A program made the translations under genes and the position numbers. The notes under the pieces were generated by a model. It did no database searches and was not told the DNA's origin. It saw nothing but the letters and a program-made list of their open reading frames with translations. Below, piece after piece: positions 1-9,336 of a stretch of 64,000 nt of DNA (position 1 is the stretch's first letter; each line of letters begins with the position of its first letter). The stretch is from assembly GCA_052145115.1 (NCBI GenBank), contig JBKQPG010000085.1, positions 6,187 to 70,186 of the forward strand, read 5' to 3'. This DNA is from CAIVVT01 sp052145115. Its GTDB lineage: Bacteria; Acidobacteriota; Terriglobia; Bryobacterales; Bryobacteraceae.

Positions 1-848
1 GCCATGCACGCCGCCGTCACAGCCGGCGGATGCGACGTCGAAAACAGGAACGGCCGCGCGCGGTGGTACAGATACTCGATCAGGTCGCGGCTTCCGCAGA
101 CGTAGCCGCCGAGCACGCCGACCGCTTTCGAGAGCGTTCCCACCTGCACCTGCACGCGCCCGTGCAGGCCGAAGTGATCGACCGTGCCGCGTCCGTGCGA
201 TCCGAGCACCCCCGAGGCGTGCGCGTCGTCGACCATCATGATCGCCCCGTAGCGCTCCGCCAGCGCCGTTAATTTGTCCAGCGGACCGATGTCGCCGTCC
301 ATCGAAAACACGCCGTCGGTGATCAGCAGCTTGTGGCCTGGTGTATCTTTCAACCCTTCCAGCAGCTCCTCCGCGTGCGCCACGTCGCGATGCCGGAAGA
401 CGTGGATCTTGGCCCGCGACAGCCGGCAGCCGTCGATGATCGAGGCATGGTTCAGCTCGTCCGAAACAATATGGTCCTCGGGCGTTAGAATCGAACTGAC
501 CGTGCCCGCGTTGGCCGTGAAGCCGCTCTGAAAAACCACGCACGCCTCGGCCTGTTTGAACGCCGCGATGCGCCGCTCCAGCTCCATGTGCATCGCCATC
601 GTGCCGGTGATCGTGCGCACCGCGCCCGTCCCCGCGCCGTACCGCCGCGCCGCCTCGATCGCGGCTTCCTTCAACTTCGGATGGTCGGCCAGGCCCAGAT
701 AGTTGTTGGACGCCAGGTTGATCACCTCCTGGCCGTCCACGCGGCTGACCGGGTCGCAGGCGCTTTCGAGTTCCCGCAGCCGGAAGTACCCTCCGCTGCG
801 CTTCAGCTCGTCGAGCTGTTCGGTGAGATAGGCCAGTGGATTCTGCAT
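1..848 (-). CDS. kbl: Glycine C-acetyltransferase (2-amino-3-ketobutyrate CoA ligase), 3' end cut by window edge
   Basis: PLP-dependent alpha-oxoamine synthase that would condense glycine and acetyl-CoA, or run in the threonine-breakdown direction after threonine dehydrogenase. About 282 codons are visible; the C-terminus lies beyond the left edge. Visible family motifs are SNNYLGLADHP near residue 48, DELNHASIIDG, TDGVFSMDGDI, VDDAHASGVLG and the PLP-lysine segment TLSKAVGVLGGY. These fit the Bacillus-type Kbl closely and favour it over BioF. Two in-frame ATGs exist, at 854 and 848; 848 is chosen because AGGAA sits six bases upstream. Divergent from eno across a 133-bp gap. Confidence 0.88.
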   Translation of the reverse strand, partial: MQNPLAYLTEQLDELKRSGGYFRLRELESACDPVSRVDGQEVINLASNNYLGLADHPKLKEAAIEAARRYGAGTGAVRTITGTMAMHMELERRIAAFKQAEACVVFQSGFTANAGTVSSILTPEDHIVSDELNHASIIDGCRLSRAKIHVFRHRDVAHAEELLEGLKDTPGHKLLITDGVFSMDGDIGPLDKLTALAERYGAIMMVDDAHASGVLGSHGRGTVDHFGLHGRVQVQVGTLSKAVGVLGGYVCGSRDLIEYLYHRARPFLFSTSHPPAVTAACM

Positions 849-981
849 CACCATTTCCTGAGCGGCGTCTCCGCTTCCGATTGCAGTATAGCGAGGCCCG
901 CGATCGCCGGAGCCGGCCGCGGGCGGCTGTGAGAGAATAATACTTCGTCCTCTGATTCCATCCTCCGGAGATAATTCACCT

Positions 982-2268
982 ATGACCGAAATCGTAGAAA
1001 TCAAGGCCCGCGAGATCCTCGATTCGCGCGGCAATCCGACCGTGGAAGCCGACGTATTCCTGGCCGACGGCGTGATGGGGCGCGCGGCCGTGCCTTCCGG
1101 CGCATCGACCGGCGAACATGAAGCCGTCGAGCTGCGCGATGGCGACAAGAGCCGCTACCAGGGCAAGGGAACGTTGAAGGCGGTCGGCAACATCACCACC
1201 GAGATCGAGCCCGCACTGCTCGGCATGGACGCCATCGACCAGTCGGCCATCGACCACAAGATGATCGAGCTGGACGGCACGCCCACCAAGGGCCGCCTCG
1301 GCGCCAACGCGATCCTGGCCGTGTCGCTGGCCACCGCGCGCGCCGCGGCCGAGTGCCTGATGACGCCGCTGTACCGCTACCTGGGCGGCGTCCACGCCAA
1401 CATCCTGCCGGTGCCGATGATGAACATCATCAACGGCGGCGCGCACGCCGACAACTGCGTCGATCCGCAGGAATTCATGATCGTGCCGCACGGCGTGCCG
1501 AGTTTCGCCGAGGCCATCCGCGCCGGGTCGGAAGTGTTCCACAACCTGAAGAGCGTGTTGAAGAAACGCGGCTATGCCACGTCGGTCGGCGACGAGGGTG
1601 GCTTTGCGCCGAACCTGAAGTCGAACGAGGAAGCGGTGGAAGTGATCGTCGAAGCGATCCAGAAGGCCGGCTACAAGCCTGGCGAGCAGGTCTCCATCGC
1701 GCTCGACCCAGCGGCCAGCGAGTTCTACGACCAGGACAAGAAGAAGTACGTCTTCAAGAAGTCGGACCACCGCGAGCTGGACTCCGAACAGATGATCGAG
1801 TTTTGGAGCGACTGGGTGGCCAAGTATCCGATCATCTCGATCGAGGACGGCATGGCCGAGTTCGACTGGGACGGCTGGAAGAAGATGACCGACGCTTTGG
1901 GCAAGAAGATCCAACTCGTCGGCGACGACATCTACGTCACCAACCCCGCGATCTTCGCCCGCGGAATCGAGCGCGGCATCGCCAACTCCATCCTGATCAA
2001 GCTCAACCAGATCGGCACGCTCACCGAAACGCTGGACACCATGCGCATGGCCACCACCGCCGGCTACACCAACGTGGTGTCGCACCGCTCCGGCGAGACC
2101 GAGGACAGCTTCATCGCCGACCTGGCCGTCGCCACCGGCTGCGGCCAGATCAAGACCGGCTCGGCCAGCCGCACCGATCGCCTCTGCAAGTACAACCAGT
2201 TGATCCGCATCGAGCAGGAGCTCGGCAAGAGCGCGATCTTCGCCGGCCGGAAGGCGTTCAAGCAGTAA
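982..2268 (+). CDS. eno: Enolase
   Basis: Converts 2-phosphoglycerate to phosphoenolpyruvate in glycolysis; cytosolic, Mg-dependent. The 428-residue length is typical. Visible signatures are the N-terminal AREILDSRGNPTVE, the SGASTGEHEA loop, the Mg-ligand region SIEDGMAE and the C-terminal ILIKLNQIGTLTE followed by SHRSGETED. The ATG at 982 has a GGAG about 12 bases upstream and gives the usual N-terminus. A second glycolytic gene, gpmA, lies 0.7 kb downstream on the same strand, separated by two small unrelated genes. The minus strand under it is also open for 474 codons, but that is a codon-bias shadow. Confidence 0.98.
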   Translation: MTEIVEIKAREILDSRGNPTVEADVFLADGVMGRAAVPSGASTGEHEAVELRDGDKSRYQGKGTLKAVGNITTEIEPALLGMDAIDQSAIDHKMIELDGTPTKGRLGANAILAVSLATARAAAECLMTPLYRYLGGVHANILPVPMMNIINGGAHADNCVDPQEFMIVPHGVPSFAEAIRAGSEVFHNLKSVLKKRGYATSVGDEGGFAPNLKSNEEAVEVIVEAIQKAGYKPGEQVSIALDPAASEFYDQDKKKYVFKKSDHRELDSEQMIEFWSDWVAKYPIISIEDGMAEFDWDGWKKMTDALGKKIQLVGDDIYVTNPAIFARGIERGIANSILIKLNQIGTLTETLDTMRMATTAGYTNVVSHRSGETEDSFIADLAVATGCGQIKTGSASRTDRLCKYNQLIRIEQELGKSAIFAGRKAFKQ

Positions 2269-2279
2269 GCGCATCCTAA

Positions 2280-2314
2280 CGGCTGGGTGCGCCGCTCGCA
2301 GATTCGCCCAGCCG
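2280..2314 (+). terminator. Hairpin after eno
   Basis: CGGCTGGG and CCCAGCCG form an eight-base-pair stem with a 19-base loop just after the eno stop codon. There is no clear U-tract, so this is a possible but not classical intrinsic terminator. Confidence 0.4.
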
Positions 2315-2344
2315 CCGAGCCTATGAATTGGTCGGAGCCTGATC

Positions 2345-2539
2345 ATGTCCACGGCGATTCGCAACGAGTTTATGGGAAGCTGGCTTCGGTTCACGGCCAT
2401 GTGCGTGACAGTCTTCCTGATCCCAATGGCTGTGCTTTATCTTGTGAGCGGGTTGCTCCGTATAGACACTCAAACGGGGGACCCGGAGACGTTGGTCGCC
2501 AAACTCCGGTCGGAACGCATCGACCACGGTATGTGGTAA
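2345..2539 (+). CDS. Small single-pass membrane protein, unknown
   Basis: 64-residue protein of unrecognised family. It has one strongly hydrophobic stretch at about residues 14-38 (AMCVTVFLIPMAVLYLV and onward) followed by a polar tail, consistent with a single-pass inner-membrane protein. The ATG is preceded by GGAG about eight bases upstream. It lies with the next small membrane gene in a lower-GC pocket between eno and gpmA, which suggests acquired or fast-evolving sequence. No function can be given. Confidence 0.45.
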   Translation: MSTAIRNEFMGSWLRFTAMCVTVFLIPMAVLYLVSGLLRIDTQTGDPETLVAKLRSERIDHGMW

Positions 2540-2653
2540 GTTCGCGCCACATGGCCCGCCGGTAGATCCGATCCGACGGACACAAGCGCCCACGATAACT
2601 ATGCTCTGGTGACACACACGGTAGCGGCATCAGCCCACAAGGGGTGTTAATCA

Positions 2654-2959
2654 ATGAACGAACCAGATGCGGAATATCTGAGTCGCTGGGAAGAATATCG
2701 ACGACTGAAGATGATCTTATTGGGGCTCGTTTGTGGATGGGTCCCGTTCGGGCTGCTTGTCGGGTACGTTCTTCCTCTACTATCAGGAACATACCTTGCG
2801 ACATATATTGCTGCAGCAATGTATGGTGTCGTGCTCATGGTATCGTGGCTACGATAGGCATTCTACAGTTGCCCTAACTGTGGGACTAGCCTCAGAGGAT
2901 CGCAATTTTACACGAGGAAGTGTCGTGAATGTGGTGAAATCATTAATCGTAGGACTTAG
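2654..2959 (+). pseudogene. Membrane protein with C-terminal zinc ribbon, interrupted by an in-frame amber codon
   Basis: Codons from the ATG at 2654 encode 67 residues with two hydrophobic segments (about 19-40 and 46-64), then TAG at 2855-2857. The same frame continues without another stop to TAG at 2957-2959 and encodes a clear zinc ribbon: CPNCG about five residues after the amber, and CRECG about 15 residues after that. Membrane segments plus a C-terminal double CXXC ribbon form a plausible single protein, so the natural reading is a nonsense-mutated gene. Suppression or a truncated functional peptide cannot be excluded from sequence. Nucleotide composition is lower in GC than the flanking glycolysis genes. 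Confidence 0.65.
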
Positions 2960-2976
2960 AATGTCAGGAGACATTG

Positions 2977-3726
2977 ATGTATAGACTTGTCCTCATCCGC
3001 CACGGCGAAAGCACGTGGAACAAAGAGAATCGCTTCACCGGCTGGACCGACGTCGACCTCAGTGAAAAGGGCATCGCCGAGGCGGTGGAAGGCGGCCAGG
3101 CGCTCAAGCGCGAAGGCTACGTCTTCGACCTCGGCTATACCTCGCTGCTCAAGCGCGCCATCAAGACCTACGACATGGTCACCGAGCAGCTCGACCAGAT
3201 GTGGATCCCGGTCATCCGCTCCTGGCGCCTGAACGAGCGCCACTACGGCGCGCTGCAGGGTCTCAACAAGGCCGAAACCGCCGCCCGGTACGGCGAGCAT
3301 CAGGTCAAAATCTGGCGCCGCAGCTACGACGTCCCGCCGCCCGCGCTCACCCCCGACGACGAGCGCTTCCCCGGCAAGGACCCGCGCTATGCCTCCCTGA
3401 CCAAGGAGGAATTGCCGCTGACCGAGTGCCTCAAGGACACCGTCGCCCGATTCCTGCCCTTGTGGCACGACGCCATCGCGCCCGACGTCAAGTCTGGCAA
3501 GCGCGTCGTCATCGCCGCCCACGGCAACAGCCTGCGCGCGCTCGTGAAGTACCTCGACGATATCAGCGAAGCCGATATCGTCGAACTGAACATCCCCACC
3601 GGCATGCCCCTGGTCTACGAACTGGACGCCGATCTGAAGCCCCTCAAGTCCTACTATCTCGGCGATCCTGAAAAAGTGAAGGCGGCCATGGAAGCCGTCG
3701 CCCGCCAGGGCAAGAAACAGGCCTAG
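2977..3726 (+). CDS. gpmA: 2,3-bisphosphoglycerate-dependent phosphoglycerate mutase
   Basis: Interconverts 3- and 2-phosphoglycerate through a phosphohistidine intermediate. 249 residues, the usual length for dPGM. The N-terminal LVLIRHGESTWN contains the catalytic RHGES motif; NRFTGWTDVDLSEKG, RHYGALQGLNKAET, the long insertion with RRSYDVPPPAL, and VVIAAHGNSLRAL with the second catalytic His are all present. ATG at 2977 is chosen because AGGAG lies six bases upstream; a TTG three bases earlier is less likely. It follows the broken zinc-ribbon gene by 17 bp and is the functional partner of eno in glycolysis. Confidence 0.97.
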   Translation: MYRLVLIRHGESTWNKENRFTGWTDVDLSEKGIAEAVEGGQALKREGYVFDLGYTSLLKRAIKTYDMVTEQLDQMWIPVIRSWRLNERHYGALQGLNKAETAARYGEHQVKIWRRSYDVPPPALTPDDERFPGKDPRYASLTKEELPLTECLKDTVARFLPLWHDAIAPDVKSGKRVVIAAHGNSLRALVKYLDDISEADIVELNIPTGMPLVYELDADLKPLKSYYLGDPEKVKAAMEAVARQGKKQA

Positions 3727-3868
3727 CGGCCGTCCGAAGAGACCTCGTTAACCGGCCCTGATCTAGGACCGCTCACGCTCAATCATGGCCCGTTCGCCCG
3801 CCTGAATGGCTCGCCTGCCGATCCATCCTCACCTGTCCGCGTGTCCGCATCGCACATTGACCTATAGG

Positions 3869-6451
3869 ATGCGAAAACTGTATCTGATACTGCTGGGCGT
3901 TGCTGTATGCCTGCCGGCCCAGCTCTGCGCCCAATCCCTGGGCAATGCCGCGACCCTGACCGGCACGGTCCTGGACCAGACCGACGCCGCAGTGCTCGGA
4001 GCGACGGTCCAAGTGAATAATCCGCGCACGGGTTTCGAGAAGAAAACCAAAACCGACCAGAACGGCGCCTTCCGTTTTTATAACATCCCCCAGAATTCCT
4101 ACCACGTGGAAGTCACGGCCACCGGATTCCACACCCATGACGAGGACGTCGCGCTCCACTCAGCCGTCCCGCAGGAGCTGACCATCCATCTGTTGCTCTC
4201 CGGCGGCACCACCGAGGTCACCGTCGAGGCCACCGGTCTGAACATCCTCGATTCCGCGGCCTACGCTCACAACGATATGGATCAATCGCTGATCGAGAGC
4301 CTGCCCGCCGCCACGCCCGGCTCGGGCTTGAGCGACGCCATCACCTTCGGTACGCCCGGCGTGGTGGCCGACTCCAACGGCTTCTTCCACCCACTCGGCG
4401 ACCACGCGCAGGTCACGTTTTCGGTGGATGGCATGCCCGTCAGCGACCAGCAGAGCAAACAGTTCTCGACCCAGATGCCGCCCAATGCCATCCAGTCGAT
4501 GTCGATCATCACCGGCGCCCCGCCCGCCGAGTTCGGCGATAAGACCAGCCTGGTGGTCAACGCCTCGACGCACTCCGGCCTCGGGCAGAATACGCCCACC
4601 GGCACTCTGACCAGCGAATACGGCAGCTTCGGCACCGTCAGCGAGGAGTTGTCGCTGGCCGTCGGGGGCTCCAAATGGGGCAGCTTCACCGCCGCCAACG
4701 GCCTCCGCTCGGGCCGCTTCCTCGATACGCCCGAGTTCGAGCCGCTCCACGCCGCCGGCAACAACGAGAACATCTTCGAGCGCCTCGATTTTCAGCCCAC
4801 TCCTCAAGACATGATTCACTTGAACCTGTTCGCCGCGCGCAACTGGTTCCAGATCCCCAACACTTACGACCAGCAGGCGCTCTCCCAGGACCAGCGCCAG
4901 CAGGTCCGCACCTTCAGCTTCGCGCCGGGCTTTCAGCGCACCATCAGCGCCAGCCTCCTGTACACCTTCAACGGTTGGTACCGCCAGGACTTCGTCGACT
5001 ATGTCCCCAGCGCCGACGTCTTCGCCGACACCCCCGGCACCATCGCCCAGACCCGCAAGCTGCGCAGCTCGGGCTTCAAGACCGACCTGGCTATCGTCAA
5101 GTCGCGTCACAATATCAAGCTCGGGCTGCAGTTCAACCAGACCGGCCTCTCCGAGGACACGCGCTTCGGCATCACCTCGCCCGCGCTCAACCCCGTCTGC
5201 CTCGACCTGAGCGGGGACGCCGTCCCCGGCGACGCCGTCACCTCGCCTTCCGGTTGCGCCTCCGCCGGCTACCTGCCCAACGCCAATTTCCTGCCCGGCC
5301 TGCTCCCCTACGACCTCACGCGCGGCGGCCAGATGCTCGCTTTCCATGGCCGCGACACACTCAACGCCGGTGCCCTGTATGCCCAGGACCAGATCACCCT
5401 GGGCAATCTCACCCTCAGCCTCGGCCTGCGCTTCGACCTCTACGACGGTCTCACCCACGCCCGCTCGCTGCAGCCCCGCACCGGCTTCTCCTATCACCTC
5501 AAGCCCACCGCCACCGTGTTGCGCGGCTCCTATTCGCGCACCATGGAAACCCCCTACAACGAGAACCTCCTGCTCTCCAGCCAGACCGGCTCGGGCGGCC
5601 TCGGCTCCAGCGCCTTCGGCTCCTACGGCAGCGACACCCTCAAGGTCGGCATCCGCAACGAGTTTAATACTGGCCTCGAACAGGCCATCGGCAAGCGGCT
5701 GCTGATCGACGCCGATTATTCCTGGAAGTTCACCACCAACGCCTACGACTTCGACACCCTCTTCAATACCCCGATCGTCTTTCCCATCTCCTGGCGCCAA
5801 TCCAAGATCGACGGCGTCTCGATGCGCGTCAGCACTACCGACATCCACGGCTTCACCGTCTACACCGTGCTCGGACACACGCGCGCGCGCTTTTTCGGCC
5901 CCGAGAACGGCGGCCTGCTGTTCAACTCGCCGCTCGCCACCGGCGTCTTCCGCATCGACCACGACCAGGCCCTCGAGCAGACCACCCACGCCCGCTATCA
6001 GTTCAAGAAAAAGGGACCCTGGCTGGCCTTCACCTGGCGTTACGACAGCGGCATGGTGGCCGGCTCGGTGGGAACCCTCGCCGATGCACTGGCGCTGACC
6101 GGCGACGAACAGGCCGCCATCGGCTTTTATTGCGGCAGCCAGGTCGCCACGCTGACCGCTCCCATTACTTCGTGCTCAGCGCCCAACTGGGGCGCGACGC
6201 GCGTCGTCATTCCCGCGCCCGGCACCGAAAACGACGATCACAACCCGCCCCGCATCGCCCCCCGCAACTTATTCGACACCGGCGCCGGCATCGACAACGT
6301 GCTGCACCACGAGCGCTACAAGCTTGGCTTCCGCTTCGACGTGCTCAACCTGACCGACACCGTGTCGCTGTACAACTTCCTGTCCACCTTCAGCGGCACG
6401 CACTTCATCGCCCCGCGCTCCTACCAGGCCTCCGTCACCATGGGCTTCTGA
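3869..6451 (+). CDS. TonB-dependent-receptor-like outer membrane protein with carboxypeptidase-regulatory domain
   Basis: Predicted outer-membrane protein of 860 residues of the Oar/CarboxypepD_reg type common in Acidobacteria. The ATG at 3869 starts a clean signal peptide (MRKLYLILLGVAVCLPAQLCA); an upstream in-frame start would bury it. A beta-sandwich regulatory domain follows at about residues 25-110 (TGTVLDQTDAAVLGATVQV, then TGFEKKTKTDQNGAFRF), then a plug-like region (DGMPVSDQQS, PPNAIQSMSIITGAPPAEFG) and a long barrel-like region ending in an aromatic residue (VTMGF). The ligand is unknown; no uptake genes are adjacent. Whether it uses TonB is not shown, as no clear TonB box was seen. 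Confidence 0.85.
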   Translation: MRKLYLILLGVAVCLPAQLCAQSLGNAATLTGTVLDQTDAAVLGATVQVNNPRTGFEKKTKTDQNGAFRFYNIPQNSYHVEVTATGFHTHDEDVALHSAVPQELTIHLLLSGGTTEVTVEATGLNILDSAAYAHNDMDQSLIESLPAATPGSGLSDAITFGTPGVVADSNGFFHPLGDHAQVTFSVDGMPVSDQQSKQFSTQMPPNAIQSMSIITGAPPAEFGDKTSLVVNASTHSGLGQNTPTGTLTSEYGSFGTVSEELSLAVGGSKWGSFTAANGLRSGRFLDTPEFEPLHAAGNNENIFERLDFQPTPQDMIHLNLFAARNWFQIPNTYDQQALSQDQRQQVRTFSFAPGFQRTISASLLYTFNGWYRQDFVDYVPSADVFADTPGTIAQTRKLRSSGFKTDLAIVKSRHNIKLGLQFNQTGLSEDTRFGITSPALNPVCLDLSGDAVPGDAVTSPSGCASAGYLPNANFLPGLLPYDLTRGGQMLAFHGRDTLNAGALYAQDQITLGNLTLSLGLRFDLYDGLTHARSLQPRTGFSYHLKPTATVLRGSYSRTMETPYNENLLLSSQTGSGGLGSSAFGSYGSDTLKVGIRNEFNTGLEQAIGKRLLIDADYSWKFTTNAYDFDTLFNTPIVFPISWRQSKIDGVSMRVSTTDIHGFTVYTVLGHTRARFFGPENGGLLFNSPLATGVFRIDHDQALEQTTHARYQFKKKGPWLAFTWRYDSGMVAGSVGTLADALALTGDEQAAIGFYCGSQVATLTAPITSCSAPNWGATRVVIPAPGTENDDHNPPRIAPRNLFDTGAGIDNVLHHERYKLGFRFDVLNLTDTVSLYNFLSTFSGTHFIAPRSYQASVTMGF

Positions 6452-6482
6452 GCCCCGCTGCGCCTGGCCGCCTGACCAGTAC

Positions 6483-7043
6483 CTAGCCCCGCTTTCGCAG
6501 CACCGCCGCGCTGCTGTGCCGGATCGCCGGCCGCTCCACCGCTTCCAGCCCCGCCTGCGCCGCCATTCGAAGTTCGTTTTCGAAATCGACCAGCTTGACG
6601 TGTCCGGCCGGCTCCGCCAGCAACACGCACCCTCCCGGCTTCAGCGTCGCGGCCATTTCGGCGAAGAAGCGATCCGCTGCCGGCACTTCGTGCACCATGT
6701 GGAACGCCAGGGCGAAATCAACCCCTGCGGCCAGGTCTCCCAGCCCCAGCGATTCCTGGCTTGCCAGGCGCATGTCCACGCGCTCCTCCAGGCCCGCGCG
6801 CCTCAGCCGCCGTTTCAGGCTGGCCAGCATCCGCGCCTGTACGTCCACCGCCACGACCCGGCCGGCCGGCCCCGCCAGCCGCGCCAGTTCGAGTGTGAAA
6901 AACCCCATCCCCGGCCCCGGCTCCAGTACCGTCATCCCCGCGCGCACGTACGGTGGCAATATCTTGGACGGATCCTGCCGCCAGCGCCGCAGCGGGCTGA
7001 CCAGCAGATAACCCATCCACCACGGACAAACGCGATGGCTCAC
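6483..7043 (-). CDS. Class I SAM-dependent methyltransferase
   Basis: 186-residue Rossmann-fold methyltransferase. Motif I is LEPGPGMGFFTLELA near residue 41, followed by the acidic residue of VVAVDVQ and LKPGGCVLLAEP (motif III). The substrate is unknown; the short form resembles ubiE/arsM-like small-molecule methyltransferases. The start is GTG at 7043, decided by a strong AGGAGG five bases upstream. Convergent with the receptor gene, 31 bp apart. Confidence 0.82.
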   Translation of the reverse strand: MSHRVCPWWMGYLLVSPLRRWRQDPSKILPPYVRAGMTVLEPGPGMGFFTLELARLAGPAGRVVAVDVQARMLASLKRRLRRAGLEERVDMRLASQESLGLGDLAAGVDFALAFHMVHEVPAADRFFAEMAATLKPGGCVLLAEPAGHVKLVDFENELRMAAQAGLEAVERPAIRHSSAAVLRKRG

Positions 7044-7299
7044 TCTCTCCTCCTTACACTTCTGTTGTACGCGCCCGCCCGGCCCGAAGTTCGGCCCTCA
7101 GGCCATGCAACCACCCTGCCGCCCGCCGGGCCCCCCGGCATCCTGTTGTGGCGTCACGGATTGCCGGCGCGGCGCAGCGCGGCTCAGGCCCACGCGGGGA
7201 AGGGAAATCAAACTGGATTAGGAGCGGAATTAGGGAAAGGATAGCGCCCCTACGGGCGCCAGCTCGGCAGCACGGGCGCGAATTGGAATCCCTGCCGCA

Positions 7300-7509
7300 C
7301 TACACCGTTTTATCGGGCGGCTGCTGAGACTGCTGGCTCTTGTCGGCGGGCGGCGGCGGCTCGGGCGTGCCCTTGATCGCATCCTTGAAGTTCTTGATGC
7401 CCTCAGCCAGACCCTTGCCCAATGCCGGGAGTTTCGAGGGCCCGAAGAACAGCAGGGCAACGATAAGAATCAGCAGCAGATGCTGCGGCCTAAACAGATC
7501 TTCAAGCAT
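7300..7509 (-). CDS. tatA: Sec-independent protein translocase TatA/TatE-like
   Basis: 69-residue TatA-type subunit of the twin-arginine export pore. It has one N-terminal transmembrane helix (HLLLILIVALLFFGPSKLP), the FGPSKLPALGKGLAEGIKNFKDAIKG hinge and amphipathic helix, and a Pro/Gln-rich tail. It belongs to the pathway that would export the twin-arginine GH63-like protein encoded at 22699-25110. No tatC is visible in this window. Confidence 0.92.
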   Translation of the reverse strand: MLEDLFRPQHLLLILIVALLFFGPSKLPALGKGLAEGIKNFKDAIKGTPEPPPPADKSQQSQQPPDKTV

Positions 7510-7600
7510 GATTATGTTGTATCACAAAGCCGCGCCCACCCACGCCCCGCGTGCCCGAAAGAGCGACGCCCCCGCCCTCGCCCCCCGCCGGATACCTATC

Positions 7601-8575
7601 CTAGGATATGGTCAGCGTCTTCGCCAGCGCCCGCCGGATCCTCTCCAGGCTGGCCACGTGCACCGCCTCCGGCCCCGCGTAGCCCTTTAGGTTCGCCGTC
7701 GCCAGCTCGAGGATTTCGCGGATCTCCGGCGCCGCCTCCAGGAACCCGTACGTGTCGCGCCCCACCACCACGTCCGTGCCCAGTTCCTTCGAGGCCGTCT
7801 CCAGCCGGAATGCCTTGTTCACGCATTCCCCCATCGCCGTGTGGTCGGCCAGTGCCGAGCTGCCCAGGTTGCCCAGCGCCGCCACGCCGCTGTTGATCCC
7901 CGCCCCGAAACACACCGGCGCCGGCAGCTCGAACTGCTCCTGCAGCCCCCCGATGATATCGGCCAGCCCGCACAGCGCGTGGAAGATCCCCAGCAGGTCG
8001 CGCTGCACCGGCCGCTCGCCCTCGTGCACCCACACCCCCATCACCGCGTCGCCGATGTACTTCTGCGCGTAGCTGCCGTTGCGCTCCAGCACCACCCCCG
8101 CCGCATGGAACACCGAGCCCATCATCTGCGACATCTTCGACTCGCCCAGCTCCATCGTCAGGCCCGTGAAATTGCGGATGTCCGCCACCAGCACTGTCAT
8201 CAGCCGCATCGACACCGCAATCGTGGTCTTCTCCTCCACCAGCGTCGGCGGCGGCGCGCCCGGCGTCGACTCCCTTTCCTGCACGAACGCGAACTCGTAG
8301 CCGCCCATGCGGATAATGTCGCCGTTGCGCAGCGCCGTCGGCCCCGCCACCAACCGACCGTTCAGGATCGTCCCGTTGCGGCTGCCCAGGTCGGTCAGGA
8401 AGTATTCGCCGTTGTCCATGCGCTGCACCACGGCGTGGTTGCGCGACACCTTCACGTCGCCGCTCAGCACGATCGTGCTCTGTTCCGCCCGCCCGATGCG
8501 GCACACCGCCAGCTCCTCCAGCGGGAACTCCCGCCTTTGGCCCTGCACCACGGTTTGAAGGTATACTCCGCTCAT
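7601..8575 (-). CDS. FHA domain-class III nucleotidyl cyclase
   Basis: 324 residues in two domains. Residues about 20-100 form an FHA phosphothreonine-binding domain (CRIGRAEQSTIVL, SRNHAVV, LTDLGSRNGTILNG). Residues about 125-310 form an adenylate/guanylate cyclase catalytic domain (MTVLVADIRNFTGL with the metal-binding Asp, YIGDAVMGVW with the second Asp, and INSGVAALGNLGS). Likely makes a cyclic nucleotide in response to Ser/Thr-kinase signalling; nucleotide specificity is not deduced. No membrane segment. Located between tatA and the sigma-factor operon, with which it is divergent. Confidence 0.9.
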   Translation of the reverse strand: MSGVYLQTVVQGQRREFPLEELAVCRIGRAEQSTIVLSGDVKVSRNHAVVQRMDNGEYFLTDLGSRNGTILNGRLVAGPTALRNGDIIRMGGYEFAFVQERESTPGAPPPTLVEEKTTIAVSMRLMTVLVADIRNFTGLTMELGESKMSQMMGSVFHAAGVVLERNGSYAQKYIGDAVMGVWVHEGERPVQRDLLGIFHALCGLADIIGGLQEQFELPAPVCFGAGINSGVAALGNLGSSALADHTAMGECVNKAFRLETASKELGTDVVVGRDTYGFLEAAPEIREILELATANLKGYAGPEAVHVASLERIRRALAKTLTIS

Positions 8576-8757
8576 CGTCTCAGCGCGGCTTCGAACGCCC
8601 CGTCGCCCGCGCCATCCCCCCCCCAGCTCTCATTCTCAATAGGCTAACACTGAAGGGAAGTGCGGCGGCCGTTTCGCCCCTCCAGGAAACAGCCGCGGTT
8701 TTTGCGTCCCCTGAGCCCGCTGCCATCGTATTAGCTGGTGAAGGGCGGCGAAGAGTA

Positions 8758-9336
8758 GTGAACAGTCCAGCGCTGGCAATCCCGATCGAGGCCCGGCGCG
8801 AATCGCAACCGATGGACAGAGCCGAAGCCCAGGCCGAGTTCGCCGCGCTGGTGCGCCAGCACCAGTCGATGGTCTTTTCTATCGCGCTGCATGTTCTGCG
8901 CAACCGCGAGTCCGCCGAGGAGGTCGCTCAGGAGGTCTTCCTGCAGTTGTACCGCTGGCGGGACCGGCTGGCCGGCCCGGAACATGTCGCCGCCTGGCTG
9001 CGCCGCGTGGCCTGCCATCGCGCCATCGACTACGCCCGCGCCCGCCGGCTGGAGCCGCTAACCAGCCTGACCGATTTTCCCGAGCCGTCCGCCCCCGCGC
9101 CGGCGGACGACTCAGCGAACGACCCGCTGCTGCGCGACCGCCTGCGCAAGCTGGTGCAGTCGCTGCCCGAAAAAGCGCGCGCGGTCGTGATCCTGCGCTA
9201 TCAGGAGGATCTCGATCCAGCCGAAATCGCCCGCACGCTGGAGATGCCCGTGCGCACCGTAAAGAGCCATTTGCAGCGCTCGCTGGCGCTGCTGCGTGAC
9301 AAGTTGGGCCGCGCCCGCGGAATGGAGGCCGTATGA
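8758..9336 (+). CDS. ECF-type RNA polymerase sigma factor
   Basis: 192-residue sigma-70-family factor. Region 2 is at about residues 27-95 (LVRQHQSMVFSIALHVLRN through AWLRRVACHRAIDYAR) and region 4 at about 128-180 (LPEKARAVVILRYQEDLDPAEIARTL with HTH VRTVKSHLQRSL). The start is ambiguous: GTG at 8758 with a weak GAAGAG just upstream is used; ATG at 8812 is the alternative and would still leave region 2 intact. Its stop codon overlaps the start of the next gene (ATGA), so the two are translationally coupled, and it heads the DUF4252 cluster. Confidence 0.9.
   Translation: MNSPALAIPIEARRESQPMDRAEAQAEFAALVRQHQSMVFSIALHVLRNRESAEEVAQEVFLQLYRWRDRLAGPEHVAAWLRRVACHRAIDYARARRLEPLTSLTDFPEPSAPAPADDSANDPLLRDRLRKLVQSLPEKARAVVILRYQEDLDPAEIARTLEMPVRTVKSHLQRSLALLRDKLGRARGMEAV

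Noticed and set aside
976..2400. Minus-strand open frame of 474 codons under eno
   Set aside because: Mirror frame caused by strong GC3 bias; composition is Val/Asp/Gly/His-rich with no domain, while enolase on the plus strand is certain.
4160..5989. Minus-strand open frame of 609 codons under the receptor gene
   Set aside because: Antisense shadow; low-complexity Ala/Gly/Glu/Val composition and no motifs.
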